A stretch of 64,000 nt of DNA from JABWAJ01 sp038323375 (GTDB lineage Bacteria; Bacteroidota; Bacteroidia; Chitinophagales; Saprospiraceae), in NCBI GenBank assembly GCA_038323375.1, contig JBBQGV010000007.1, positions 1-64,000 on the forward strand, written 5' to 3'. The notes beneath the pieces are model-generated. The model ran no database searches. It was not told the DNA's origin and saw nothing but the letters and a program-made list of their open reading frames with translations. Position 1 is the stretch's first letter. Each line of letters opens with the position of its first letter. The position numbers were made by a program, and so were the translations under genes. Shown here piece after piece: positions 26,101-33,493 of the stretch.

Positions 26101-26175
26101 GTTGAACTACGCTTTGATATTCCGGAAGCACCGGCGAACGGCCATGCATTTTTGCAGGCAAGAACCAAATCATAA
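23143..26175 (+). CDS. Two-component propeller sensor histidine kinase
   Basis: About 1010 residues from the ATG at 23143 (MRSILCRQLLSLCAALFLCL, a signal peptide). Earlier in-frame starts back to 22990 are not signal-like. Two seven-blade-type propellers are built from repeats such as DALGRMWFTTLSGISCFDG, DQRGRIWAGTNRGLSVFDG and DKAGLLWIGTYGGGLQVYDG. Next come a Y_Y_Y domain (FEFTCVPIADPGTVKFRYQL), one membrane helix (LLVVGVLIGIGALIQYV) and a HisKA_3 domain with the phospho-histidine in VAEDFHDELGNKLTRISVLT. Last is a HATPase (FKEALHNALKHAHA, DNGEGFD). It senses a periplasmic signal, probably a glycan or peptide, and phosphorylates the regulator encoded 54 bases downstream. Confidence 0.95.
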   Translation: MRSILCRQLLSLCAALFLCLPVFAQQHYFQNFTVEEGLPQMQVNDICQDALGRMWFTTLSGISCFDGRTFQNYSQKDGLASNITTAILSDQRGRIWAGTNRGLSVFDGKQFQTYAADTINQVNALVEDHEGKIWAALNKKLYHINAGKLEEYEADQFKKLLVQSLFCDKKGRLWVGGLKVNEVLQKNGDTWTRIPVHHPNPVKKLGILRIYVDSKQRAWLLTNKGVFRLEADGFRPFQEFQADQIIGKNAFSMCEDFKGHLWFVGLQGVFVLDEKGVHQFSATNGFSNAFATQAFPDREGNLWFSTDGQGVFKYKGGAFVHFDESSGLGHPIVMSLLRDKAGLLWIGTYGGGLQVYDGKRITTRLLPSEVGVARRIVPMIQDAGGIIWIGTYGGGLWQYNGRQFSQVAKNDSLLGSSISSLYEDRRGRIWISTSKGISIAENGVLKYWEPGKPLKNTTLTGVLGLEKDSMVIASDQGLWLWDGKKLNHLFDGEVLGNSAVLCLTHDKDRRRIWLGTNGSGLVCWNRGAAGKDSLQYFSKKEGLSSEIIYSLAFDSKGQLWAGTGKGINRIQYTGNAIRVRTYGKTDGVLGIEANQNAILVEPNGNIWFGTTKGLCRYNPESETREPVAFKALLTSVELFSDTFPANKMTDSLTAWYNIPVGLRLGHRQNHLTFEFTCVPIADPGTVKFRYQLMGLDEHVSATTANGYVVYPDLPPGKYEFKVWAGDDDTGFMTEPATMAFEIIPPFYQMAWFQLLVVGVLIGIGALIQYVRARWKTQRELELERLRKEEQDKVRRRVAEDFHDELGNKLTRISVLTEVLQSKLNGTTPEIKKIIGQMRENSAALYSGTKDILWSLHPDSDNLYEILKRLSDFGTELFEDTETEFAARGLDEETLSRYRLPMDYSRNLMMIFKEALHNALKHAHARQVCMTIELTGEQMTIALQDNGEGFDQVAPTRKGQGLGNMQIRARRIHAQLDVQSAPLNGTKVELRFDIPEAPANGHAFLQARTKS

Positions 26176-26229
26176 AAATACCTGATCAAAGCGCTTTTTG
26201 TAAAAGCGGCAGGCAAATACACAGCTACT

Positions 26230-26889
26230 ATGAATACAGCTTATCATCACCTGAATTCAGGACGCACGCAAGTCGTCCGGGTCGTCATCATCGAAGACGA
26301 CGAAACCATTCGCAATGGCTATGAATACCTGATTGGCAATACGGAAGGTTACGAGGTTGTGAATGCCTACCCTTCTTACGAAGATGCCGTCAAAAAGCTG
26401 GAAGGCGACGCGCCCAATATCATTTTATTAGACATTGAATTGCCAGGCATCAACGGCGTGGAAGCCATCCCGCGCATCAAAAACCTGATACCGAGCGCTT
26501 CGATTCTCATCCTCACGGTTTATGAAGACGAAGAGCTGATTTTCCGCGCCCTGAGCAATGGCGCTTCAGGCTACCTTACGAAAAATACCGCGCCGACTAA
26601 GATTGTTGAAGCCATCGAAGAAGTTATGCAGGGCGGCGGCCCGATGAGCGCCAATGTGGCCCGCATTGTCATCCAGTCGTTCCGCAAAAACCCCCATTCG
26701 CCGCTCACCAAGCGCGAGACGCAGATTCTGGAAATGATCGCAGAGGGCAAAAGCCGGAATAAAATTGCCCGCGAATTGTACATTGATCTGGAAACGGTCA
26801 AGACGCACATTAAAAACATCTACCTCAAATTGGATGTACATTCCAAAGAGGATGCGATTAAACTGGCCCGGGAGAACCGGTTTATTTAA
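26230..26889 (+). CDS. NarL/LuxR-type response regulator, partner of the propeller kinase
   Basis: 219 residues with a receiver domain at about 15-135 (VVIIEDDETIRNGYEYLIGN; phospho-acceptor aspartate in IILLDIELPGINGVEAIP; switch threonine in LILTVYEDEE; lysine in GYLTKNTAP). A LuxR-type helix-turn-helix follows (LTKRETQILEMIAEGKSRNK, LYIDLETVKTHIKNIYLKL). HisKA_3 kinases pair with just this regulator class, and the gene follows the kinase on the same strand. The stop codon lies in a hairpin. Target genes are unknown; none nearby carries an obvious shared operator. Confidence 0.95.
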   Translation: MNTAYHHLNSGRTQVVRVVIIEDDETIRNGYEYLIGNTEGYEVVNAYPSYEDAVKKLEGDAPNIILLDIELPGINGVEAIPRIKNLIPSASILILTVYEDEELIFRALSNGASGYLTKNTAPTKIVEAIEEVMQGGGPMSANVARIVIQSFRKNPHSPLTKRETQILEMIAEGKSRNKIARELYIDLETVKTHIKNIYLKLDVHSKEDAIKLARENRFI

Positions 26890-26922
26890 GTAGGCAAATT
26901 TGCCCACTCGCCTACTTATACT
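26886..26922 (+). terminator. Hairpin overlapping the end of the regulator gene
   Basis: TTAAGTAGGC (including the TAA stop) pairs with GCCTACTTA at 26911-26919 around CAAATTTGCCCACTC. The U-run is poor, so this may be a weak terminator or an intergenic palindrome. It separates the regulator gene from the convergent NTF2-like gene. Confidence 0.5.
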
Positions 26923-26934
26923 AAAGCAGCAAGT

Positions 26935-27369
26935 CTATTGAATTTTACACGCGTGCCGGCTCACCAACTTCCAGCGCTTTTTATGCCGCACGTATACTTC
27001 CGTGTAGAGCAGGTTGATTTCGAGGGGTTTACCGTCGAGGGCAACCTGGAATTTACCTTTGCCAACCACCACGACCGATTTTTCGTAGGCGCGGGCTTGC
27101 GCTTCTTCTACGGTGACAGCCTGGTAGCTGAGTTTTTTTGACCGCAGGTTTTCGAGCACCTCTGTCCGCGATTCTACCCAGCCATTGGAATGGATATAGC
27201 GTACCCGATCATCCAGCACGAGTCCTAATGAATCGAGTTGGGCCATCGTCATCCACCTGAATTTATCGTGGTGCAATTGCAAAACGCGGGCTTCTGCCGC
27301 TGCGTCGGCCTGGGCAAAATGAACCTGTGGCAAACTCAACAGCAACAGGATCGGGAATAGTTTTTTCAT
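26935..27369 (-). CDS. Secreted NTF2-like (SnoaL/DUF4440-type) protein
   Basis: About 144 residues from the ATG at 27369 (MKKLFPILLLLSLPQVHFAQ, a signal peptide). The ATG at 27423 in the same frame would prevent its recognition. The mature part fits a cone-like NTF2 fold: RVLQLHHDKFRWMTMAQLDS, LVLDDRVRYIHSNGWVESRT, YTEVYVRHKKRWKLVSRHAC. Such domains bind small molecules or act as isomerases/hydrolases, and no catalytic assignment is possible. It stands alone on the minus strand between the regulator and ligA. Confidence 0.8.
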   Translation of the reverse strand: MKKLFPILLLLSLPQVHFAQADAAAEARVLQLHHDKFRWMTMAQLDSLGLVLDDRVRYIHSNGWVESRTEVLENLRSKKLSYQAVTVEEAQARAYEKSVVVVGKGKFQVALDGKPLEINLLYTEVYVRHKKRWKLVSRHACKIQ

Positions 27370-27424
27370 TATTTGATAGTTGAATTGGTGTCGGTCTATA
27401 CTACTGGACATTTTTGTCCACATG

Positions 27425-27458
27425 ACGTTTACTAAAACTTTAAAAGTTTAGTAAACGT
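27425..27458. repeat. Palindromic repeat ACGTTTACTAAAACTTT, copy 2
   Basis: ACGTTTACTAAAACTTT with its complement AAAAGTTTAGTAAACGT. It is the same palindrome as at 7707-7739 apart from one or two A/T bases at the centre. It stands in the 273-base gap between the NTF2-like gene and ligA, which holds no gene. Confidence 0.8.
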
Positions 27459-27642
27459 TGCTCCGTTTCCCTCTTATTCTTGAAAAGGTTCAGTAGTATG
27501 GTGTCGGTTACTTTTTTGTTGTCTAATTTAGCGTCTACAAATGCTGGCGGCAAGGGTGTTGCCATTAAAATATTTATTCAGCGACCCTTAGCTCCCATCC
27601 AAGCTGTCTACAAGGCTGACCTCTAACCTCTAACATCTCGAC

Positions 27643-29787
27643 ATGTATAGCAAAGAAGCGCAAATCACCCTCTACGAACGCTCGAAATACTATTTGCTGA
27701 ACGACGCAACCGTACAACAACGCCCGCCCGCCGAACGCGCCAAAGACCTGCGCGAACTCATCGCTTACCACGAATGGCGGTATTACGTGCTCGATGATCC
27801 AACCATCAGCGATTTCGAGTACGACATGCTGTACAAACAATTGGAGGCCATCGAAAGTGAATTTCCGGATCTCATCACGCCCGATTCACCCACACAGCGC
27901 GTCTCGCCCGACATCACGGAAACGACGGCCACTGTGCCCCACTTAATTCCGATGCTGTCGCTGGCAAACTCCTATAACGCCGAAGACCTGACGGAATTTG
28001 ACGAGCAAATCAAACGCCTGCTCAATTTTCCGGCGGATGCAGACATTGACTATGTGGTGGAGCCGAAATTCGACGGCGGCAGCATTGCGCTGGTGTACGA
28101 AGCTGACCAATTGACGCGCGCCGCCACCCGCGGCAACGGCGTGGAAGGGGAAGAAATGACGGCTAACGCCCGCGTGTTGAAGTCCATCCCCCTCAAAGCC
28201 GCATTTTCTCAACACGGCATCAACAAAGTGGAACTGCGCGGCGAAGTGCTGATCCGGAAAGACGTTTTCAAAAAAATGAACGAAGCCCGCGCCAAAGAAG
28301 GGTTGCCCCTGTATGCCAATGCACGCAATACTGCTTCCGGCGGCCTGCGCATCAAAGACCCCAAAGAGGTCGTACACCGTGGACTGGAAGCCTTCATGTA
28401 CACGCTCGGTTATGCGGTGGACGGAACGGGCAAAAATGTGCTGAATCAGTTCAGCACCCACGACGAGAGCATTGAGTTGCTGGGCAGGCTGGGCTTTAAA
28501 GTGCCCGTTGAGGAACGCAAAGTCTGCCACAACATCCGGGAAGTAGCCGATTTTTGTATGCTGTGGCAGGAACGCCGCGAAGCCTATCCGTATGAGATTG
28601 ACGGTATGGTGGTAAAGGTGAACAGCCGCGAATTGCAGGAGCGTTGCGGCTATACGAGCCACCACCCGCGCTGGGCCATCGCCTTCAAATTCAAGGCACG
28701 CCAGGCCACTTCCAAGCTCCTGAACGTGGAATACCAGGTTGGGAAAATCGGCTCCATTACTCCGGTGGCTAAATTAGACCCGGTGCAATTGGCCGGCGTA
28801 ACGGTGGCGTCGGTGTCCCTGCACAACGAAGATTTCATCACCGGCAAAGACCTGCGCATCGGCGATACGGTGCTGGTGGAGCGCGCCGGCGACGTAATTC
28901 CCTACATCGTAAAAGCCATGCCCGAACTGCGAAACGGCACGGAACAACCCATCGTTTTTCCGCGCTTTTGCCCCATCAACGACACCGATCAGCCCGTGGA
29001 ATTGGTGCGCGAAGCAGATGAAGCGGCCTGGCGTTGTCCCAATTGTGTGTGCAGCGCCCAAAACCTGCAGCGGATGATTTTTCATACGTCCAAAGACGCG
29101 ATGGACATCGAAGGTATGGGCGAATCCATTATCCGTCGCTTTCACCAGGCAGGCTGGTTGCGCAACATCGCTGATATTTACCGCCTCAACTACGAAAAAA
29201 TCGCCCAGTTGGAGGGCTTCGGCGAAAAATCAGCCGCCAACCTGCGCGCCGCCATCGAAAAAGCAAAACGCAACCCCATCCAGCGCCTCCTGCACAGCCT
29301 CAGCGTACACCACCTTGGCAAAAAAGCTTCCAAGCTGATTTCTGCGGAAATTGCGCATGTGCTCGATTTGAAAAACTGGACGGCAGAAGATTTTACCAAC
29401 ATCAAAGACATCGGCCCGGTGGTGGCGGAAAACGTGGCGGCCTTTTTTTACAATCCGCAAAACATTGCGCTTCTGGAAGATATGGAAGCCCTTGGGGTGA
29501 ACCTGACTCAAACGGAGGAAGACAAACCCCGAGCCGTTGCTGACGATGCGCCGTTGGCTGGCAAAACCGTGCTTTTTACAGGGACTTTGTCGAAAATGGG
29601 CCGCAAGGAAGCGCAGGAAAAAGCCGAAGTCGCTGGCGCTCGCCTGATCAGCGCGGTCAGTTCCAAACTTGACATCCTCGTCGTGGGCGAAGATGCAGGT
29701 TCTAAACTGAAAAAGGCGCGGGAGTTGGGCACAGTGCAGATTTTGACCGAGGATGAGTTTCTGGCCCTATGTGGTCACCAGCTTTAG
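27643..29787 (+). CDS. ligA: NAD-dependent DNA ligase LigA with altered zinc finger
   Basis: 714 residues. Domain order is Ia (YHEWRYYVLDDPTISDFEYD), the nucleotidyltransferase with active-site lysine in EPKFDGGSI, OB fold (HHPRWAIAFKFKARQ, SLHNEDFI), zinc finger, helix-hairpin-helix set and C-terminal BRCT (LAGKTVLFTGTLSKMGRKEA). It seals nicks using NAD. Three points differ from the norm. There is an extra N-terminal segment of about 30 residues. TRGNG stands where TRGDG is usual. The zinc finger reads FCPIND... then RCPNCVCSAQ: the second cysteine of the first CxxC is missing, and an additional cysteine appears between the last two. The last codons and the stop lie within a repeated CCAGCTTTAGCTGG element. 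No second ligase is visible in the window. Confidence 0.95.
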   Translation: MYSKEAQITLYERSKYYLLNDATVQQRPPAERAKDLRELIAYHEWRYYVLDDPTISDFEYDMLYKQLEAIESEFPDLITPDSPTQRVSPDITETTATVPHLIPMLSLANSYNAEDLTEFDEQIKRLLNFPADADIDYVVEPKFDGGSIALVYEADQLTRAATRGNGVEGEEMTANARVLKSIPLKAAFSQHGINKVELRGEVLIRKDVFKKMNEARAKEGLPLYANARNTASGGLRIKDPKEVVHRGLEAFMYTLGYAVDGTGKNVLNQFSTHDESIELLGRLGFKVPVEERKVCHNIREVADFCMLWQERREAYPYEIDGMVVKVNSRELQERCGYTSHHPRWAIAFKFKARQATSKLLNVEYQVGKIGSITPVAKLDPVQLAGVTVASVSLHNEDFITGKDLRIGDTVLVERAGDVIPYIVKAMPELRNGTEQPIVFPRFCPINDTDQPVELVREADEAAWRCPNCVCSAQNLQRMIFHTSKDAMDIEGMGESIIRRFHQAGWLRNIADIYRLNYEKIAQLEGFGEKSAANLRAAIEKAKRNPIQRLLHSLSVHHLGKKASKLISAEIAHVLDLKNWTAEDFTNIKDIGPVVAENVAAFFYNPQNIALLEDMEALGVNLTQTEEDKPRAVADDAPLAGKTVLFTGTLSKMGRKEAQEKAEVAGARLISAVSSKLDILVVGEDAGSKLKKARELGTVQILTEDEFLALCGHQL

Positions 29788-29855
29788 CTGGTAGCCCCCC
29801 CAAAAAAAGGCCGCAGCAAGATGTCCAACGTGACCACCAGCTTTAGCTGGCAGAC
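29771..29855. repeat. Two copies of a CCAGCTTTAGCTGG hairpin element at the ligA stop codon
   Basis: GTGGTCACCAGCTTTAGCTG at 29771-29790 and GTGACCACCAGCTTTAGCTG at 29830-29849 are near-identical and about 59 bases apart. Each contains the palindrome CCAGC-TTTA-GCTGG. The TAG in the first copy is the stop codon of ligA, so the element forms the end of the gene. Confidence 0.75.
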
Positions 29856-29990
29856 CCCAAAAGATAATAGAAAATCGAACCCGAATACCCCAAATCAAAC
29901 CAGATATTTACAATTATCATAATTTTTGCCACTTCCCGGGCGTTGAAAAAGAATATTGTTTTTGATAACCACAAATAAATTTTGTCACCT

Positions 29991-30914
29991 ATGAATGTGA
30001 ATACGAAAATCTTTCTCTTGCTGTTCCTCAGCCTCAGTCTGGGGGCTTGCGTCAGCAAAAAGCAATTTATGCTCAAACAAACCGAATTGGACGCCGCCAA
30101 TGCGGATATTGGAAAACTCGGCGTGGAGCTAAGCGACAATATCAACCGCCTGAGAGCCTGTGAAGAAGAACAGGCACGCCAGCGCAACGAATCAAAAACG
30201 GCCCAGAGCAACCTGCAACTGCGGGAAGAACAAATCAAAGACCTGCGCGAGCAAATTGCCGACATCCGGTCGCAGCGCGACAAACAACTCAACCAGGTGG
30301 ACGACCTGACCACCCTGTCAAAATCGGCCAGCGACAACATCAAAGAAACCTTGTCGCAATTGCAGCAAAAAGATAAATACATCCGCTTGTTGCAAGCTGC
30401 CAAAACCCGCGCGGACTCTATCAACTTAGCCTTGGCCGTTAACCTGAAGGGCGTGCTCAGCGAGGGTATAGACGACAAAGATGTGGAAGTAAAAGTGGAC
30501 AAAACGGTGGTCTTCATCAACCTGTCCGACAAAATGCTGTTCCAGTCCGGCAGCGCCACCATCACCTCCAAAGCGAGCGAGGTATTGGGCAAAATTGCCA
30601 AAATCATAGAATCTCGCCCAGGCCTGGAAGTAATGGTGGAAGGGTATACAGACAACCAGCCGATCAACAAACCTTGCTTTGAAGACAACTGGGATCTGAG
30701 CACAAAAAGATCCACTGCGGTGATTCGCGTATTGCAGAAAAACTACAAAATTGACCCCAATCGCATGATCGCCGCCGGTCGCGGGGAGTACAATACTTTA
30801 GCGACCAATGCTACGGCTGAAGGGCGATCTACCAACCGCCGCACCCGGATCATCATCATGCCGAAGCTGGATCAGTTTTATGACTTGCTGAACCCGGATA
30901 TGGCACCGAAATAG
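29991..30914 (+). CDS. OmpA-family lipoprotein with coiled-coil
   Basis: 307 residues from the ATG at 29991. The signal IFLLLFLSLSLGACVSKKQF has a lipobox with the cysteine near residue 18. Residues about 25-150 are a long alpha-helical coiled coil (DAANADIGKLGVELSDNINR to LQQKDKYIRLL), and the last 120 are an OmpA-like peptidoglycan-binding domain (FQSGSATITSKASEVLGKIA, VEGYTDNQPINKPC, LSTKRSTAVIRVLQ, AAGRGEYNTLATNATAEGRS, NRRTRIII). It should tether the outer membrane to peptidoglycan. An inverted-repeat element begins 17 bases after the stop. Confidence 0.92.
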   Translation: MNVNTKIFLLLFLSLSLGACVSKKQFMLKQTELDAANADIGKLGVELSDNINRLRACEEEQARQRNESKTAQSNLQLREEQIKDLREQIADIRSQRDKQLNQVDDLTTLSKSASDNIKETLSQLQQKDKYIRLLQAAKTRADSINLALAVNLKGVLSEGIDDKDVEVKVDKTVVFINLSDKMLFQSGSATITSKASEVLGKIAKIIESRPGLEVMVEGYTDNQPINKPCFEDNWDLSTKRSTAVIRVLQKNYKIDPNRMIAAGRGEYNTLATNATAEGRSTNRRTRIIIMPKLDQFYDLLNPDMAPK

Positions 30915-30931
30915 GGTCTGTCCATTTAGCC

Positions 30932-31057
30932 AGTGTCTGTTCTTTAGCGTTCGAGAACAAGGCATGCGAAGGCTCAAAAACGGGAGTCCCACTCGGGCAG
31001 GATGACCGATTTTGAGCCTTCGCATAACGCAGCTATTGGACTATAAAAACAGACACT
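30932..31057. mobile_element. 126-bp inverted-repeat element (MITE-like) with AGTGTCTGTT ends
   Basis: AGTGTCTGTT at 30932-30941 and AACAGACACT at 31048-31057 are perfect 10-bp terminal inverted repeats. Inside, ATGCGAAGGCTCAAAA (30964-30979) pairs with TTTTGAGCCTTCGCAT (31010-31025). The element has no ORF. The minus-strand gene that ends at 31056 takes its TAG stop from the outer edge of the right end. The size and nested palindromes fit a non-autonomous mobile element. No clear target duplication was found. Confidence 0.6.
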
Positions 31058-32138
31058 AATGCGTATCCAAATAAACCGCTATTGAAGCCACGGCAGAAAC
31101 CAACGGCCCACCCAATTCCAGTCCGATGATATCGGCCCATACCCAATCCGGGATGCTTGCCTGTTCCATGCCGCCATTGCCGGGTGTTGGCGATGAAATA
31201 GATTTCCAGAACCAGAAGTAGCGGCTGTATTTCAGCACAGAAGCCATAGAAAGTACCATCTTCGGGTTGTTCAACTTCGTGTCGCGCGCCAACTGGTTTT
31301 CCTGTGCCATCATAAATTCCACAAATACACTCAGTTCTTCCGGCGAACGGACGGGGAAAGAAGCCGCGTTGTTGAAGAGCGCGAGCAGGGTTTGTTTGTC
31401 GTAGGCGCTCAGGCGGGTTTCCTCCAGGCGCTCGGCGTAGTTGGCGTAGTCGCGATGCAGGTTGAGGGCCACCGAACGTTGTTGTTCCGTCGCACTCACG
31501 GGCAGTTCAGCTTCTGCTAAGAACTGGCTCGTTTTTTCTGTGAGCAATTGCTGGATGGCAGCGCGGTTACCGTTCAGTGCGTTGATGGCGTCGCGGTTAT
31601 CGTTCAGGACGACCTGAACCGCGAGGTTATGGAGCTGACCGATATTGTCCTGCGGGTTGTTGGGGTTCACCAATCCCTTCACGGCAAGGCCGGAAGCGGG
31701 GTTGAAGGAGACGGTGCGTTTTCCGGTGTCTTGTCCGTCTACGGACTCGCGCAGCGGGTAAAAACCGGCAGGAATCACCTGCGGTTCGATGCCCAGCGAT
31801 TGGGCGGCAGCGCTATCTACCGTAAAGTCGGAAGTGAGCGGAAAATATTGGCCGAAGTACTGGCTGGCTTCATCGCCCTGGTTGAATTGTAGGGCGAATT
31901 GCCCGTTGCGATTCGTTGCCTGTGTGCCCCAGCCGATCCAGATGCAATCGGTGAAACTGTAGATGCAGCCCATCTGGGTAGAAGTACCGAAGTGGATGAT
32001 GATCCGGTCGCCGAAAGGGGTAGAGGCGTATCTTTCGTCGTCCGGCGGTTGGATGGTTACTTCTTCTTTAGCACAGGAAAACAAGCTTGCGCAAAGGGCA
32101 AGGGCGATGAGTGCGAAAAAAATGGTGCGGATAGTCAT
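31056..32138 (-). CDS. Lipoprotein of unknown function
   Basis: 360 residues. A signal with lipobox (IFFALIALALCASLFSCAKE, cysteine at about 22) is followed by a mixed alpha/beta protein with no recognised family. Visible features are an N-terminal segment with two cysteines (TQMGCIYSFTDCIWIGW), suggestive of a disulfide. A helical middle holds FLAEAELPVSATEQQRSVAL and DYANYAERLEETRLSAYDKQ. The C-terminus is hydrophobic (LELGGPLVSAVASIAVYL). The stop codon TAG falls in the terminal repeat of the element at 30932-31057. Divergent from nothing and with no operon partner, it is probably an outer-membrane-anchored periplasmic protein. Confidence 0.7.
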   Translation of the reverse strand: MTIRTIFFALIALALCASLFSCAKEEVTIQPPDDERYASTPFGDRIIIHFGTSTQMGCIYSFTDCIWIGWGTQATNRNGQFALQFNQGDEASQYFGQYFPLTSDFTVDSAAAQSLGIEPQVIPAGFYPLRESVDGQDTGKRTVSFNPASGLAVKGLVNPNNPQDNIGQLHNLAVQVVLNDNRDAINALNGNRAAIQQLLTEKTSQFLAEAELPVSATEQQRSVALNLHRDYANYAERLEETRLSAYDKQTLLALFNNAASFPVRSPEELSVFVEFMMAQENQLARDTKLNNPKMVLSMASVLKYSRYFWFWKSISSPTPGNGGMEQASIPDWVWADIIGLELGGPLVSAVASIAVYLDTH

Positions 32139-32502
32139 GGCGTTAAAATTGAATAGGTAAAAACAAAGCGCCTACTCTTTTCTGCGGATTTTCGGCGTGC
32201 TCCGATGTTATTCGACCGCTGTTTTGTGCGGCTTTGAATAGTTATCGGAGATTGTCGGAAATCTTACGCCCGTGGTGGGAAAATTTTTTTTGAATTGTTT
32301 TGCGGGAGGATCGGGCGGGAGCCCGAATAATAGAAGGTACGAGGCGGAGCCTCGGTGCCAGCGGGGTGCAAGCAAAATGCTATACTGTCTGAAAGTCGCT
32401 GACTTGCTCATCGTTCGTCCGGCATCGCGGCCTTGTTTCGTGGTTATTTTCCTGAAAAAACGTGCCTCAGCTTTGCATTGCTTGCGTGTAGGGGCGCTGT
32501 GT
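32139..32502. other. Gene-free stretch with two tandem GC-rich hairpins
   Basis: No convincing coding frame on either strand; a 119-codon minus-strand frame has an unlikely composition. TCGGGCGGGAGCCCGA at 32311-32326 and CGAGGCGGAGCCTCG at 32340-32354 are perfect short hairpins 13 bases apart, followed by GTGCCAGCGGGGTGC. They resemble extragenic palindromes and lie directly 3' of the STAND-type remnant. Confidence 0.5.
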
Positions 32503-33373
32503 TTATTGCAGGTCGTCCAGCCGTTCCTTTGTCGTCTTAGTGAGGTGGTGTTCCGGTCTAAAGGCATTTAAATAGACTCGATACGCTTCCTCGAATTGCT
32601 TCTTTGCCCGGTCGTTTTCATTGATTTTTGCAAAAGTAATTCCAAGATTGACCCGGGAAACAGCGACGTTTAAATCGTCTGTTTCATAGTTTTTTACTGC
32701 TAAAGCCAGGGCTGCTTCATACAAATCGCATGCACGGGCGTACTCCCCGATTTCGGTAGAAAAACCACCAAGATTATTTTGGATTCTGAACAAGAGCCAT
32801 TCTGACATCTGAGCAGCCTCTTCAAGCAAGGATTCTAGCAAATTTATTGCACTTAGATACTCGATACCACGTCTCTTATAAAGAGCGGCTAAGTCAAGTT
32901 TCGCCTCGATGATTTCCTCACGATTCAGGTGCTGTTCGGTCAAACGCAAATGCTTTTGGCGACAGCGCAGTTCAAGCCCGTACTGAATGGTATCTTCGTA
33001 AAAACTTATCAGTTTAGAGAGGATCGCAAGGTAGTCCTCGTTAGCTTGCTCGTCCCAAAAATCGAGGATGCTCAACAGGTGAGTGACCTTCATAAAACAG
33101 ATTGTCTTTCAACCTGCTGTGTTGTTTAGTGAAATAGTTGATTGAGAGGCAGTTGGCGAGTTCGGGGAACCATTGAGGCTGGTTGAGCTGGCTGCGTTTC
33201 AGCACCTCAGTGCTTGTGGCATGGATGGCATATTCGCCACACAAGTCGTCCAGCCAACCCAAATCGCACAGTTCGGAAATAACTTCATTTAGATACGTAG
33301 TTTTGCTTTTTTGCTCGTATTCCTCCTCGAAACAACTAAAACCGAACAAACAGTCTATGTCAAAATCTGGTAA
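32503..33373 (-). pseudogene. C-terminal remnant of a STAND-type NTPase: winged helix plus TPR, frameshifted
   Basis: On the minus strand an open frame from about 33373 reads YLNEVISELCDLGWLDDLCG, EYAIHATSTEVLKR, PELANCLSINYFTKQH. This has the winged-helix shape (L-L-GWL-Y-IH-EVL-R) that follows the NB-ARC/STAND ATPase core. Near 33085-33095 the frame shifts by one base. It then continues as KVTHLLSILDFWDEQANEDY and TPR-like helices (NNLGGFSTEIGEYARACDLY, RVNLGITFAKINENDRAKKQ) to FRPEHHLTKTTKERLDDLQ, a normal TPR C-terminus. No P-loop region is present upstream: it stops at TAG 33374-33376. The upstream 130 bases may hold a decayed LGLPLG motif. Such proteins serve in signalling or defence; the assignment is by resemblance. 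Confidence 0.6.
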
Positions 33374-33493
33374 CTATCCAGCCGCTTTGAAATGCTACAT
33401 TTCTCTCAAAAATCCCTCATCCACACCTCCTGTCTAAGCCCTCCAAAGCCCAATGGCAAACCCAAAATTTCCAATAAATAGTCCAATAACGGC

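Noticed and set aside
32208..32567. 119-codon minus-strand ORF after the STAND remnant
   Set aside because: It is basic and low in hydrophobic residues, overlaps the end of the TPR gene in another frame, and is crossed by two hairpin repeats.
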